This document shows, one piece after another, positions 1 through 9,876 of a stretch of DNA of 64,000 bases; the first letter of the stretch is position 1; the number at the start of each line of letters is the position of its first letter. The stretch covers positions 682,001 to 746,000 of the forward strand of contig NZ_PJMW01000002.1 in NCBI RefSeq assembly GCF_002846365.1, read 5' to 3'. Under the pieces are notes generated by a model, which saw only the letters and a list, made by a program, of their open reading frames with translations, was not told where the DNA came from and did no database searches. This DNA is from Nocardia fluminea (GTDB lineage: Bacteria; Actinomycetota; Actinomycetes; Mycobacteriales; Mycobacteriaceae). A program made the position numbers and the translations under genes.

Positions 1-287
1 GCGTTGCGATGGGCGTCGGCGACCTTGTGCGAAGCGATTCCGTACACGAAGGCCATGAAGGGCCGACCCTGATCCTGATAGCGGGGCAGGGCGGTCATCA
101 CAGCCAAACAGACCTCTTGCGCAACATCGTCCGCGGAGAGCTGTCCGCGCTCCGCGGCTCCGATCCGTGCCCTGCAGTAGCGAACCACCAAGGGACGGAC
201 CAGTTCCAATACCCGAGCTAAAGCGGTCCTGTCGCCCTGCGCAGCCGCAGCGACGGCGAGGTCCAACTCTTCGCCCATATGCGTCAT
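1..287 (-). CDS. sigD: ECF-type RNA polymerase sigma factor SigD, N-terminal part (cut by the window edge)
   Basis: The first 95 residues are visible; the rest lies beyond the left edge. They show the sigma region 2 of a SigD/ShbA-type sigma factor: a leading helix followed by VVRYCRARIG, LSADDVAQEVCLAV and ALPRYQDQGRPFMAFVYGIA, ending in the HKVADAHR segment that in this family contacts the -10 element. The match to remembered M. tuberculosis SigD is close throughout. Two in-frame ATG codons (285-287 and 276-278) could start it; I chose the outer one. It is transcribed away from the TPR-like gene upstream (157 bases between them). SigD controls part of the stringent and starvation response in mycobacteria; that role is inferred by homology. 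Confidence 0.9.
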   Translation of the reverse strand, partial: MTHMGEELDLAVAAAAQGDRTALARVLELVRPLVVRYCRARIGAAERGQLSADDVAQEVCLAVMTALPRYQDQGRPFMAFVYGIASHKVADAHRN

Positions 288-444
288 CGTCAGAGATTTT
301 CCTGGCGTTACGAGTGGCGCGGTCGAATGTGACCGAGCTTCCACCGAAAAGGCGGAACGGGACTAACAATAGCGACCCCCGAATCGGTGGCCAGCGGGCG
401 TGGTCGCTTCTAACCGAGCTCTCAGAAAGATCATCCGCGGCGAT

Positions 445-1278
445 TCAGGCACCCAGCGGGGCGATGTCGCCACCGAAGGCCCGTAGCCGGGCACCATGAT
501 CAGCGGCTTCGGCCGCCGCCGCGCGCGCCGCAGCCGGTTCGGCGACCCCCGAGCGCAGCATCGCGGTGGCCCAACGCAGTGGGAGAAGGGCGTTTTCGCG
601 GCAGTCCGCGTCGACGCGTAAGGCCAGTTCCGCCGACCCCGCGAGGTCGCCGGTCGCGGCGGTCGCGGCCGCGACGAGCAGCGCCGATTTCACCTGGTGA
701 CGAACGGAGGGCAGCGCCGCGGCGAGCGCCACCGCCGCGCGGGCGTCGCGCAGCGCCGGGGCTGCCTCGCCGCCGGCGAGGGCGGTCTCGGCACGCACCC
801 AATGCCAGCGCACCTCCGCACGCGGGGGCGCGTCGGTGAGCAGGGGCCGGACGCGACCGAGGAGGGTGCGCGCCAGCGCGAGCCGTCCGGTGCCGAGGGC
901 ATCGGCGGCCAGACCCGTATACGCGTCGGCGAGCGCCTCGGCACGAGCCGCTCCGGTGGCACCGAGCGCCATCGCCGCGGCGCGGCCGTCGAAGGCTGCC
1001 GCGCCCGCGTGATCGCCGAGCTGGCGCAGCAGCGATCCACGGGTGCTCTCGACGAGTGATCTGAGGCCGGGATCGGTCGCCGTTCTGGCCGATATCAGCA
1101 GGTCGGCACGGGCGGCGGCATAGCGGCCCTGTCCGCCGAGCGCGACCGCGCGGTACCACCGCGACAACGGGTCCGCGGGCTCCGGCAACTCCGTAGCGGC
1201 CAGGCCCGGAGTGAGGCCGAAGGCAGTCGAAACGAGTATTTCGGAACCGATATCCGCGGGTGAGGCCGTTGTCTGCAC
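445..1278 (-). CDS. Conserved alanine-rich helical repeat protein next to sigD/whiB3 (Rv3415c type)
   Basis: A 277-residue soluble protein rich in Ala, Leu and Arg, with regular helix-turn-helix spacing such as WYRAVALGGQGRYAAARADL and further A-x-A-L repeats. This suggests a TPR-like alpha solenoid. There is no signal peptide, membrane segment or catalytic motif. Its place between sigD and divergent whiB3 matches the conserved hypothetical Rv3415c of mycobacteria as I recall the map. The start is a GTG only 6 bases after a TAGAGT -10-like hexamer, with no Shine-Dalgarno sequence, so the mRNA is probably leaderless. The function is unknown; a scaffold role is only a guess from the fold. Confidence 0.75.
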   Translation of the reverse strand: MQTTASPADIGSEILVSTAFGLTPGLAATELPEPADPLSRWYRAVALGGQGRYAAARADLLISARTATDPGLRSLVESTRGSLLRQLGDHAGAAAFDGRAAAMALGATGAARAEALADAYTGLAADALGTGRLALARTLLGRVRPLLTDAPPRAEVRWHWVRAETALAGGEAAPALRDARAAVALAAALPSVRHQVKSALLVAAATAATGDLAGSAELALRVDADCRENALLPLRWATAMLRSGVAEPAAARAAAAEAADHGARLRAFGGDIAPLGA

Positions 1279-1714
1279 GGCGAGACTCTAGCCGCCACAC
1301 GCCCGGGGCGGTTCCCGTGTTATGGATCCACCGGGGACATTCAGCAAACAATCAGCATTTATATCGAGTGTCGATGTTGCCATCAGGTAAATCTCCGCTC
1401 CCCGTTGCCGCTACCGGAAAGTCTCGAATTCACATGCGTTTCGCGCAATTAACCTTCGCGCCCCGTTTTCGCCATCTACGCGCAGTCCGGCGGCGGAGGT
1501 CGTTGTGACCCGGCACACCCACCCACACCGGGCACCATCGCCACGAACCCGGCCCCGACCGGCGCGACCTGGGAAAACCGAGGGTTGCCCGGAACACACC
1601 AAGTCACCCGATCCATAGCCAACCGAACAGTATGGAGGGAGCGGGTGTGAAATGTAAATAGTGAGTAGGTTAAATTTCAGCGTTGCAGATTTACTGAACT
1701 CATGCGCCGAACTA
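1279..1714. other. Non-coding stretch upstream of whiB3
   Basis: This is the left part of a 622-base gap between two divergent genes. I see no supported gene. The part from about 1630 onward is clearly richer in A and T than its surroundings, as expected for a promoter region. The remainder has no recognisable RNA gene or repeat. Confidence 0.6.
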
Positions 1715-1744
1715 TTGACGGAAATTCCCGCCTGCACCTAACGT
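1715..1744 (+). promoter_or_regulatory. Probable sigma-A type promoter of whiB3
   Basis: TTGACG (1715-1720) and TAACGT (1739-1744) are separated by 18 bases and lie in a locally A/T-rich patch. Transcription would start near 1751 and leave an untranslated leader of about 150 bases before the whiB3 ATG. This leader also holds an open in-frame extension of whiB3, which is why the start choice matters. Confidence 0.5.
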
Positions 1745-1900
1745 AGCTCATCGCCACGGTTGGCGCCGCGCGAAATCGCAGCGACCTCCGAGCGGCACCG
1801 TCAGGCACCGTCGAGCCGGCCACCCCTCATCGGGTGGCGCGAAGACCTGCCGCACCACTCGCTCGACAACGCTGACGAGCTCGCGCCTCAAGGAGTTCAC

Positions 1901-2194
1901 ATGCCCATGCCCACCCACCTCCCCGGACCGAACGCCGATGTCTGGGATTGGCAGATGCGTGGCTCGTGCCGCGGTCAGGACTCCGCGGTCTTCTTCCACC
2001 CCGACGGCGAACGTGGCCGCGCCCGCACGGCGCGCGAGATGCGCGCCAAGGAGATCTGCCGGGCCTGCCCCGTCCTGATGCAGTGCCGCACCCACGCCCT
2101 CAAGGTCAGCGAGCCCTACGGCATCTGGGGCGGCATGTCGGAGACCGAACGCGAGATGCACGCCCGCCGCAACCGGCGACGGATGGCGGTCTGA
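1901..2194 (+). CDS. whiB3: WhiB-family iron-sulfur transcription factor, WhiB3 type
   Basis: The protein has 97 residues. Four cysteines (C23, C53, C56, C62) form the C-x29-C-x2-C-x5-C pattern that binds a [4Fe-4S] cluster. The WhiB turn GIWGG (74-78) and a basic tail (RRNRRRM) for DNA contact follow. The block FFHPDGERGRARTAREMRAK is almost that of mycobacterial WhiB3, a redox sensor that works with the principal sigma factor and controls lipid and redox metabolism. AAGGAG at 1890-1895, five bases before the ATG, fixes the start. The reading frame is open back to about 1760 but those extra residues do not look like WhiB sequence. It is divergent from the TPR-like gene, as in mycobacteria. 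Confidence 0.93.
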   Translation: MPMPTHLPGPNADVWDWQMRGSCRGQDSAVFFHPDGERGRARTAREMRAKEICRACPVLMQCRTHALKVSEPYGIWGGMSETEREMHARRNRRRMAV

Positions 2195-2294
2195 GGTCTC
2201 CCCTGCCCGTCTGGCCGGGTTGGCAAATCTGTTCCAATCCGCTGGCCGTGGCGCGCCGAATCTCTAGCAAACAGCTGGCACCCGAATAAAAGGC

Positions 2295-2314
2295 ACCCCC
2301 CGCTCGCGGGGGGT
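2295..2314 (+). terminator. GC hairpin after whiB3
   Basis: An 8-bp stem of ACCCCCCG with CGGGGGGT closes a 4-base loop (CTCG), about 100 bases after the whiB3 stop. There is no U-tract, as is usual in actinobacteria. It also sits just upstream of the sigK-like start and so could mark the boundary between the two transcripts. Confidence 0.55.
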
Positions 2315-2341
2315 CATAGCCTCGGGCTACATTCGTGACCG

Positions 2342-2959
2342 ATGACACAGAATGGGTTCCGAAGCGAAGCCTTTCCACCGATCGTGGATTCTGCGGTTAC
2401 CGCACGCGCGGCCGAAGGAGTCGAGCTAGCTGCACTGCTGGAACGATGCGGTCTGTCCGACCAGCAGGCCTTTGCCGAGCTGTACGACCGAACGTCCGCG
2501 CGCGTTTTCGGCCTGGTCCTGCGGGTGCTCCACGACCCCGGGTACGCGGAGGAGACCACTCAGGAGGTCTATCTCCAGATCTGGCGTACCGCCACGAGTT
2601 TCGACCCCGCCAAGGGGTCGGCGGTGACCTGGCTGATGACGTTGGCGCACCGGCGCGCGGTCGACCGGGTTCGCGCCGAGCAAGCCCACACCCAGCGCGA
2701 GGTCGCGTACGGGATCAGGGTGCTCGGCCACGAATTCGACGAGGTCACCGAGGAGGTGGAACGCAGACTGGAACAACAGGCCGTCCAGCGTGGGCTCTCG
2801 ACCCTTACCGAGACCCAACGCGAGGCGATCTCGCTCGCCTACTACGGCGGGCGGACCTACGCGGAGGTAGCGCAATACCTCGGCATCGGGTTACCGACCG
2901 TTAAGTCCCGAATTCGGGACGGATTGACACGACTGAAGAAAAGTTTGGGGGTGACGTGA
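2342..2959 (+). CDS. sigK: ECF RNA polymerase sigma factor, SigK type
   Basis: The protein has 205 residues. Region 2 (about 35-105) has FAELYDRTSARVFGLVLRVL, the ETTQEVYLQIW -10 recognition helix and LMTLAHRRAVDRVRAEQA. Region 4 (about 140-200) has LTETQREAISLAYYGG and the helix-turn-helix around TVKSRIRDGLTRLKKSL. These blocks resemble mycobacterial SigK more than other ECF groups. A TACATT hexamer ends 8 bases before the ATG with no Shine-Dalgarno sequence, so translation may be leaderless. The next gene starts one base after the stop and encodes the likely anti-sigma factor, the usual sigK-rskA arrangement, so release of the sigma factor by an external signal is expected. In M. tuberculosis this pair lies elsewhere in the genome. 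Confidence 0.85.
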   Translation: MTQNGFRSEAFPPIVDSAVTARAAEGVELAALLERCGLSDQQAFAELYDRTSARVFGLVLRVLHDPGYAEETTQEVYLQIWRTATSFDPAKGSAVTWLMTLAHRRAVDRVRAEQAHTQREVAYGIRVLGHEFDEVTEEVERRLEQQAVQRGLSTLTETQREAISLAYYGGRTYAEVAQYLGIGLPTVKSRIRDGLTRLKKSLGVT

Positions 2960-2960
2960 G

Positions 2961-3212
2961 ATGAACGAAGCCCAGATCGATCTCGCGCACACCGTCGCGC
3001 TCGGATTGATCGACGACGAAGACCATCACGCGATCCAGACCATCATCGATACCGAAGACTCCATCCTGTGTACGCAGTTCCTGCGAGAGGTTCGCGATAC
3101 CCGCGAAGTTCTCGCCCAGCTCGCGTCCGCAACCCCCACCCCACCGCCTCCGTCTCTGCGCGAGCGTTTACTCGCCGCGCTCGACGCCGAAGATCCGCCG
3201 GTCGCCAGCTAG
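2961..3212 (+). CDS. Short soluble anti-sigma factor, RskA-like N-terminal domain only
   Basis: The protein has 83 residues. It resembles the cytoplasmic anti-sigma domain of RskA: DLAHTVALGLIDDEDHHAI, then FLREVRDTREVLAQLASATP and SLRERLLAAL. Full-length RskA has about 230 residues with a membrane helix and an extracytoplasmic domain. Here the reading frame stops after the domain, and a strong terminator hairpin follows within ten bases, so this is not a simple frameshift of a longer gene. No membrane segment is present. One cysteine (in SILCTQF) is available for redox sensing, but that is speculation. It is cotranscribed with the sigma gene. Confidence 0.75.
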   Translation: MNEAQIDLAHTVALGLIDDEDHHAIQTIIDTEDSILCTQFLREVRDTREVLAQLASATPTPPPPSLRERLLAALDAEDPPVAS

Positions 3213-3221
3213 CGGAAACGA

Positions 3222-3257
3222 AAGGCCCCCAGACCGCATTCGCGATCCGGGGGCCTT
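3222..3257 (+). terminator. Rho-independent terminator between the sigK operon and groEL1
   Basis: AAGGCCCCC (3222-3230) pairs with GGGGGCCTT (3249-3257) around an 18-base loop. The A-rich start and T-rich end make it usable from both strands, serving the plus-strand sigK-like operon and possibly the convergent groEL1. Confidence 0.8.
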
Positions 3258-3261
3258 CGTT

Positions 3262-3303
3262 ATTGCGCTGGGTCCATTGCGCTGGGTCTATTGCGCTGGG
3301 TCG
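3262..3303. repeat. Three tandem copies of a 14-bp unit
   Basis: The unit ATTGCGCTGGGTC plus one variable base (C, T, G) occurs three times in a row between the terminator and the groEL1 stop codon. It is non-coding. Copy number might vary between strains. Confidence 0.85.
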
Positions 3304-3319
3304 TTATCGAGCCAGTGCG

Positions 3320-4981
<1,662 letters not shown>

Positions 4982-5036
4982 TTACGCAAGCTACCGCCTC
5001 CGGGGCCTGAGCTCATGCCGCGTTTGTGAACGCAAT

Positions 5037-5067
5037 CCGCCCCGGGCCTGCGAAGACGCCGGGGCGG
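5037..5067 (-). other. Intercistronic hairpin between groES and groEL1
   Basis: CCGCCCCGG (5037-5045) pairs with CCGGGGCGG (5059-5067), a 9-bp GC stem with a 13-base loop. It lies after the groES stop and about 100 bases before the groEL1 ATG. It could attenuate read-through or protect a processed groES mRNA end. Confidence 0.55.
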
Positions 5068-5088
5068 AACGCTGATGCGGCGTTGGCC

Positions 5089-5388
5089 TTACTTGGTGAC
5101 GACGGCCAGGATGTCGCGCGCCGAGAGGATGAGGTATTCCCCACCCTGGTACTTGATCTCGGTGCCGCCGTACTTGCTGTAGATGACGACGTCGCCTTCC
5201 TTGACGTCGACCGGGATGCGGTCACCCTTATCGGTGACGCGGCCCGCTCCGACGGCAATGACGGTGCCCTCCTGCGGCTTCTCCTTGGCCGTGTCCGGGA
5301 TGACCAGGCCGGAGGCCGTCGTCGTCTCGGCCTCGTTGGCCTGGACGAGGATCTTGTCCTCGAGCGGCTTGATGTTCACGCTCGCCAC
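5089..5388 (-). CDS. groES: 10-kDa co-chaperonin GroES
   Basis: The protein has 99 residues. It runs from [20 protein letters not shown] through the mobile loop [21 protein letters not shown] to [15 protein letters not shown], nearly identical to mycobacterial GroES. The start is a GTG at 5386-5388 with GGAGGG six bases before it; upstream in-frame codons encode no GroES sequence. GroES caps the GroEL ring. The gene is first in the groES-groEL1 operon, and a CIRCE operator about 175 bases upstream points to HrcA repression. Confidence 0.95.
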   Translation of the reverse strand: MASVNIKPLEDKILVQANEAETTTASGLVIPDTAKEKPQEGTVIAVGAGRVTDKGDRIPVDVKEGDVVIYSKYGGTEIKYQGGEYLILSARDILAVVTK

Positions 5389-5560
5389 GTTGAGCCCTCC
5401 ACTTTCAGGGGAAATTCGGTCGTCCGGAACTGGTGTCCCGGACCGGGTTTCGGTCACTCGCGACCCTGCGCACAGCCCCGTCGTCGCGGGTGCCGGAGCC
5501 GAAGCCCAGAAGTCGACTTGGCACGAGTACAGCTACGCGATGCGCGCTAGTACGTACCGA

Positions 5561-5592
5561 CTAGCACTCTATACGCGAGAGTGCCAGCACTC
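5561..5592 (-). promoter_or_regulatory. CIRCE operator (HrcA site) upstream of groES, with an extra half site
   Basis: CTAGCACTC, 9 bases, then GAGTGCCAG (5561-5587) is the CIRCE inverted repeat bound by HrcA. A further GCACTC (5587-5592) pairs with the middle GAGTGC, giving a second, nearly perfect short palindrome (5579-5592). Read on the minus strand, the site overlaps a CCTTGA ... TATAGA promoter with a 17-base spacer, so HrcA binding would block groES transcription. The divergent Hsp70-fold gene starts 160 bases away and may share the region. Confidence 0.85.
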
Positions 5593-5753
5593 AAGGTCGG
5601 GTTCTGCCGATGTCGCATTTTCGACACGCCCACACTGGCCAGTGATCTTCACATCGCCTGCCACAATCTGTAACGTTCGCATAACAGGCTGTGACATAGC
5701 ACAGGAAGGCGCCATCCGCTCGGAGAGCACCATCGGCTTGAAGGGAGGTGAAC

Positions 5754-7295
5754 ATGCGAACATCCCTCGGCATCTCGGCCGGGAACGAGGTGGTGTGCTC
5801 GGCATTGGTCGCGACGGGGCCCGCGGGCGAGCAGACTTTCGACTACCGGGTCGTTTCCGCAGATGAGGCACATTCCGATCTCGGAGATCTCGTGTCGTCC
5901 TCGATCGAATTGATGACCACCCAGCTGCCGGTGTCACAGGCGGCGATGGCGGGCGAACCGCTGGGGCGCTATTCCGGTAGCCCCCGTCGCGCCGAGCCCG
6001 CCCGGTCACGACCGACCAGCGTCGCCGTGGCCTACCGCAACAAGGAACAGGCACAAGCCATTCGGGCCGCCACCACGCGCCACCGTGATCTGCGGCTCGT
6101 CACCGAGGGCGCCGCCGCCCTCGCGTACCTGCGCCACACCGGACTGCTCGACCGCTATCCCACCGTCGCCGTGATCGACCTGGGCGCGACCGGGCTCACC
6201 GTTACCGTGGCCGATTACACCGACAATGTGGTGCTGCACACCGAACGGACGCCGACCCTGAGCGGCAACGCGATCGACGAGCTGATCTACCACCACCTCG
6301 TGGATCTGCACTACGCCCGGCGCGGCACCCGGCCCAACCGCACCACACTGACCAACCGCGGCCGCGCCGCCAAGGAACACCTGTCACTGGCGCCCGTGGT
6401 CACCATCGACCATGTGGCAGGTCAGGGACTGGAGCTCACCCGTCCCGATTTCGAGGAGCTCATCGGCGGTCTGCTGCGCAATATCGCGCTGTTCTCGTCG
6501 TCGGTGTTCAGCCGCGCGCCGAAATACCCCGACGCCGTCGCCGTGATCGGCGGTTGCGCCAATATCCCGTGTGTCATCGACATTCTCGACTCGCGCCTCG
6601 ATGTGCCCGTGTTCACGGTGCCCGATCCGGAGGCCGTGATCGCCAAGGGTGCCGCGCTGGTCGCCGACGCCGCGGCACCGTCCGGACTGGCGGGCGGGGC
6701 GCACACCGACGCACCGACCGGCACCTTCGCCAAAGTCGTCGGCACCCTGGTCGGCGCGGTGGTGGTGGTCGGACTGGTGATCGGCTACGGCGTGCAGGCG
6801 GTCACACCCGACGCCCCCGACGTCACTCCCGCCGGTACGAGCAGCACCGTGCGTCAATCCCCCTCACCATCGGCGCCATCCCCTTCTCCCGCCCCCGCCA
6901 ATCGCGAGAGCACCGAGCGCACCGGCGCCACCGTGGCCCCGCCCGCGACCGAAGCACCCGCCCCCGGGGCGCCGAGTCCGGGCGCCCCCACCCCCTCCGC
7001 GCCCACGTCGGCGACAGCACCCACCCTGCGACCCGACCCGAACCTCCCGCAGATCCCGTACCCCGAGTCCCCCCTCGGTCCCTTGGACAGCGGCTCTTCC
7101 GGCGGCGGCAGACAACGCCCGTCCACCCCCAACACTTCCCCCACACAGGCCCCTGCCAGCAGCACTTTCCCCCTCCCCACGCAGGCCCCTGCCAGCAGCA
7201 CCCTCCCGCTTCCCACGCGGGTCCCCACCAGCAGCACTCTCCCGGTCCCGTCGGCGACCGTGACAGACGAGATCCCCGCACCGCCGGCCGACTGA
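5754..7295 (+). CDS. Hsp70/actin-fold membrane protein with proline-rich external tail
   Basis: The protein has 513 residues. The first 310 or so form an Hsp70-like ATPase fold: the start LGISAGNEVV, a phosphate loop VAVIDLGATGLTVTVADYTD (near 142) and the adenosine motif AVIGGCANIPCVIDIL with EAVIAKGAALVAD (near 265-300). No substrate-binding domain of DnaK follows. There is instead one membrane helix (about 325-347, rich in V and G) and a long tail of Pro, Ala, Ser and Thr with PAPGAPSPGAP-type and QAPASST repeats. The tail would lie outside the cell. AAGGGAGG five bases before the ATG sets the start. The gene is divergent from groES, which suggests a stress link. Partner and function are unknown. 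Confidence 0.75.
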   Translation: MRTSLGISAGNEVVCSALVATGPAGEQTFDYRVVSADEAHSDLGDLVSSSIELMTTQLPVSQAAMAGEPLGRYSGSPRRAEPARSRPTSVAVAYRNKEQAQAIRAATTRHRDLRLVTEGAAALAYLRHTGLLDRYPTVAVIDLGATGLTVTVADYTDNVVLHTERTPTLSGNAIDELIYHHLVDLHYARRGTRPNRTTLTNRGRAAKEHLSLAPVVTIDHVAGQGLELTRPDFEELIGGLLRNIALFSSSVFSRAPKYPDAVAVIGGCANIPCVIDILDSRLDVPVFTVPDPEAVIAKGAALVADAAAPSGLAGGAHTDAPTGTFAKVVGTLVGAVVVVGLVIGYGVQAVTPDAPDVTPAGTSSTVRQSPSPSAPSPSPAPANRESTERTGATVAPPATEAPAPGAPSPGAPTPSAPTSATAPTLRPDPNLPQIPYPESPLGPLDSGSSGGGRQRPSTPNTSPTQAPASSTFPLPTQAPASSTLPLPTRVPTSSTLPVPSATVTDEIPAPPAD

Positions 7296-7316
7296 CACAC
7301 GCACCGCGCAGGTGGC

Positions 7317-7565
7317 GCGACCATGGCGCCGCGCGGAAGCGTCAGCCGCGCAGGGGGTGCGCCCATCGCGCCGTGCGGAAGCGTCAGCCGCGCAGGGGGT
7401 GCGCCCATCGCGCCGTGCGGAAGCGTCAGCCGCGCAGGGGGTGCGCCCATCGCGCCGTGCGGAAGCGTCAGCCGCGCAGGGGGTGCGCCCATCGCGCCGT
7501 GCGGAAGCGTCAGCCGCGCAGGGGGTGCGCCCATCGCGCCGTGCGGAAGCGTCAGCCGCGCAGGG
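7317..7565. repeat. Minisatellite: six tandem copies of a 42-bp unit overlapping the tsaD 3' end
   Basis: Copies start at 7317, 7359, 7401, 7443, 7485 and 7527. Copies 2-5 look identical, copy 1 differs at about three bases, and copy 6 breaks off at 7565. Copy 6 carries the last codons and the stop of tsaD, so the array probably grew from the tsaD end. Because 42 is a multiple of three, open frames run through the array on both strands; these are by-products. No spacers vary, so it is not a CRISPR. Confidence 0.95.
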
Positions 7566-8598
7566 CACTCACCGAGACCGGCAACCCCGGATCCGTGGCC
7601 ACAGTGAGTTCAGCAGGTTGCGCGCCCGCCGCGATCACATGCGCTCCCAGCGCCGCGATCATCACACCGTTGTCCGTACACAACCGTGGCTTCGGTACCC
7701 GCAGCGTCAAACCCGCGGCAGCACACCGCTCTTCGGCGAGCGATCGGATGCGGGAGTTGGCGGTGGCGCCACCCCCGAGAACGATCGTGTCGACCCCGAC
7801 ATCGGTGGCCGCGCGAACAGCCTTCATCGTCAGCACATCCGCGACCGCCTCCTGGAAGGACGCGGCGATATCGGGAATCGGCAGCTGGTCGGGAGTGATG
7901 CCCTGACGCTGCGCGGCCTCGACGTAGCGGGCCACCGCGGTCTTGAGGCCGGAGAACGAGAAGTCGTACCGCGCGTCCCGCGGCCCGGTCATGCCACGAG
8001 GAAAAGCGATCGCCCGCGCGTCACCCGAGGCGGCGGCGGCATCGAGGGCAGGCCCGCCGGGATAGCCGAGACCGAGCAGCCGCGCGACCTTGTCGAACGC
8101 CTCCCCCGCGGCATCGTCGACGGTGCTGCCGAGTTCGGTGATCGGCTCACCCAGATCGGTGACCTGCAACAGATGCGTATGCCCACCGGACACCAGCAGC
8201 GCCACCGCGGGCGGCATCGGCCCGTGCTCGAGCGTATCGACCGCCACGTGTCCACCGAGGTGGTTGAGCGCGTAGAACGGCACATCCCACGCCGCCGCGT
8301 AGGCCTTGGCCGCGGCCACCCCCACCAGCAGCGCACCGGCCAGGCCCGGTCCGATGGTGACGGCGAGCGCGTCGGGCTTGCTGATCCCCGCGGTCGCCAG
8401 CGCACGACGCATCGCGGGCACGATCGCCTCGAGATGCGCGCGCGAGGCGATCTCGGGCACCACGCCACCGAAGCGGGCGTGCTGGTCGACGCTCGAGGCC
8501 ACCTCGTCGGCGAGCAGCTCGACGGAACCGTCGGAATGACGGCGCACGATGCCGACTCCCGTTTCGTCGCACGAGCTTTCGATCCCCATGACGATCAC
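7552..8598 (-). CDS. tsaD: tRNA N6-adenosine threonylcarbamoyltransferase TsaD
   Basis: The protein has 348 residues. It transfers the threonylcarbamoyl group to A37 of ANN-decoding tRNAs together with TsaB and TsaE. Visible motifs are [13 protein letters not shown] at the start, the metal-binding NHLGGH (near 113-118), [10 protein letters not shown], the [21 protein letters not shown] block and [10 protein letters not shown] near the end. The start is a GTG whose last bases overlap the rimI stop (GTGA) with GAGGTG just before it; an ATG three codons later is the alternative. The last codons lie inside the 42-bp tandem repeat, so the extreme C-terminus may differ between strains. Confidence 0.95.
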   Translation of the reverse strand: MIVMGIESSCDETGVGIVRRHSDGSVELLADEVASSVDQHARFGGVVPEIASRAHLEAIVPAMRRALATAGISKPDALAVTIGPGLAGALLVGVAAAKAYAAAWDVPFYALNHLGGHVAVDTLEHGPMPPAVALLVSGGHTHLLQVTDLGEPITELGSTVDDAAGEAFDKVARLLGLGYPGGPALDAAAASGDARAIAFPRGMTGPRDARYDFSFSGLKTAVARYVEAAQRQGITPDQLPIPDIAASFQEAVADVLTMKAVRAATDVGVDTIVLGGGATANSRIRSLAEERCAAAGLTLRVPKPRLCTDNGVMIAALGAHVIAAGAQPAELTVATDPGLPVSVSALRG

Positions 8599-9122
8599 GA
8601 CAACACCTCGTCCTGCCGACCGCGGGCGGCCCACTCGTCGGCCGCGGCGGTCAGTTCCGGACGGCGCATCGTGTACGCGTCGGCACCGCTGGGGTGGTAG
8701 TAGTTCTTGCGCAGCCCGATGATGTGGAACCCGTGCTTGGCGTACATCGCGATCGCGGGAGCGTTGTCGGTGCGCACCTCGAGGAACACCGGACCGCCCC
8801 GTTCGGCCGCCGTGGCCAGCAGCGCTTCGAGCAGCAGTGTGCCGATGCCGCCCCGGTGACATTCCGGGTCGACACCGATCGTGTGCACCTCGGCCTCGGG
8901 ATGGGCATCGTCACCGAGCAGCGCGATGCCCGCGTAGCCGACCATCACCCCGTCGGCGGTGCGCGCGGTGATGTAGCGGTTGTGTCCACCGGCCAGCTCG
9001 GAACGGAACGACACCGCCTGCCACGGGTCGTCCTCGGGGAACAGCAGGTGCTCCAGCTCGACGCAGCGGTCGATATCGGGCAGTGTCATGGGAGCGATCA
9101 GGTACTCGGTCACGGCACTCAC
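8595..9122 (-). CDS. rimI: Ribosomal protein S18 alanine N-acetyltransferase RimI (GNAT family)
   Basis: The protein has 175 residues and a GNAT fold: the acetyl-CoA loop [16 protein letters not shown] (near 90), [20 protein letters not shown] and the closing [20 protein letters not shown] typical of RimI. It acetylates protein N-termini, classically that of S18. It overlaps tsaB upstream by GTGA and tsaD downstream by GTGA, so the three are translationally coupled. The tsaB-rimI-tsaD order is the standard actinobacterial one. An alternative GTG start three codons in is possible. Confidence 0.93.
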   Translation of the reverse strand: MSAVTEYLIAPMTLPDIDRCVELEHLLFPEDDPWQAVSFRSELAGGHNRYITARTADGVMVGYAGIALLGDDAHPEAEVHTIGVDPECHRGGIGTLLLEALLATAAERGGPVFLEVRTDNAPAIAMYAKHGFHIIGLRKNYYHPSGADAYTMRRPELTAAADEWAARGRQDEVLS

Positions 9123-9811
9123 GCCCCGGTCCGGTCGAGGGTGCGGAAGCTGTTCTCCACCGCATCGGGCCTGCGCAGATACAGCGGCACCAGCGCTTGC
9201 GGCGGCTCGCCTGCCAGCAGCGCCGATGCCGCGACGGTGACCAGCCCGGCGGGCGAGGGCGTCTCGCTCGGCAGCACCGGCAGATCGAAGAAGTCCACGT
9301 GCGCGGCCGACCCGGCGATCGCCGCGGCATCGCCCATCGGCACGTCGGCAGCCTTGTTCACCTCGGGACCGGCGACCCGCGCCCCGTTCAGATACTTGGC
9401 CCAGTACACCTCACGCCTGCGCGCGTCGGTGACCACCAGTAGCTCGCCGGGATCGCGCTTCTCACCGAGGGTGTCGGCGGCGATCGCGTCGAGGCTGCAC
9501 ACCCCGTGCACGGGTAACCCGAGCGCGTCGCCGAAAGCGGCCGCGGTGGCCATCCCGACGCGTAGCCCGGTGAAGGGTCCCGGTCCGAGCCCGACGACGA
9601 CCGCGTCCAGTTCGTCGCGGCGCACCCCCGCCTCGGCTAGACACTCCAGGATCTGCGGGGTGAGGACCTCGGCGTGCGCGCGGGCATCGACCTTCACGCG
9701 GGCAGCGAGCGTCGCCACGGCGGGCGGGGTGCCGGGTTCACCGGCAGGTGACAGGTGCACCAATCCCGCTGTAACGGCGGGTGTCGCGGTGTCGACTGCT
9801 AGTACGAGCAT
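9119..9811 (-). CDS. tsaB: t6A complex dimerisation protein TsaB
   Basis: The protein has 230 residues. It has the ASKHA-type start MLVLAVDTATPAVTAGLV and the LGPGPFTGLRVGMATAAAFG block near residue 75, both diagnostic for TsaB, an inactive paralogue that holds TsaD in the complex. The start ATG is at 9809-9811; the frame is open further upstream but that part is not conserved. It lies 65 bases after tsaE. Confidence 0.92.
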   Translation of the reverse strand: MLVLAVDTATPAVTAGLVHLSPAGEPGTPPAVATLAARVKVDARAHAEVLTPQILECLAEAGVRRDELDAVVVGLGPGPFTGLRVGMATAAAFGDALGLPVHGVCSLDAIAADTLGEKRDPGELLVVTDARRREVYWAKYLNGARVAGPEVNKAADVPMGDAAAIAGSAAHVDFFDLPVLPSETPSPAGLVTVAASALLAGEPPQALVPLYLRRPDAVENSFRTLDRTGA

Positions 9812-9876
9812 GATTGTCTCAACAATACCGGGTGGTATCGGCGCTCGGCGCGCACCTGTGCACGGGTGATCGCGCG

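Noticed and set aside
7317..7565. CRISPR array
   Set aside because: Units are contiguous and identical with no variable spacers; no cas genes are in the window.
6854..7607. Repeat proteins encoded by the 42-bp array on either strand
   Set aside because: The frames exist only because the unit is a multiple of three; no starts with ribosome sites and no matching domain.
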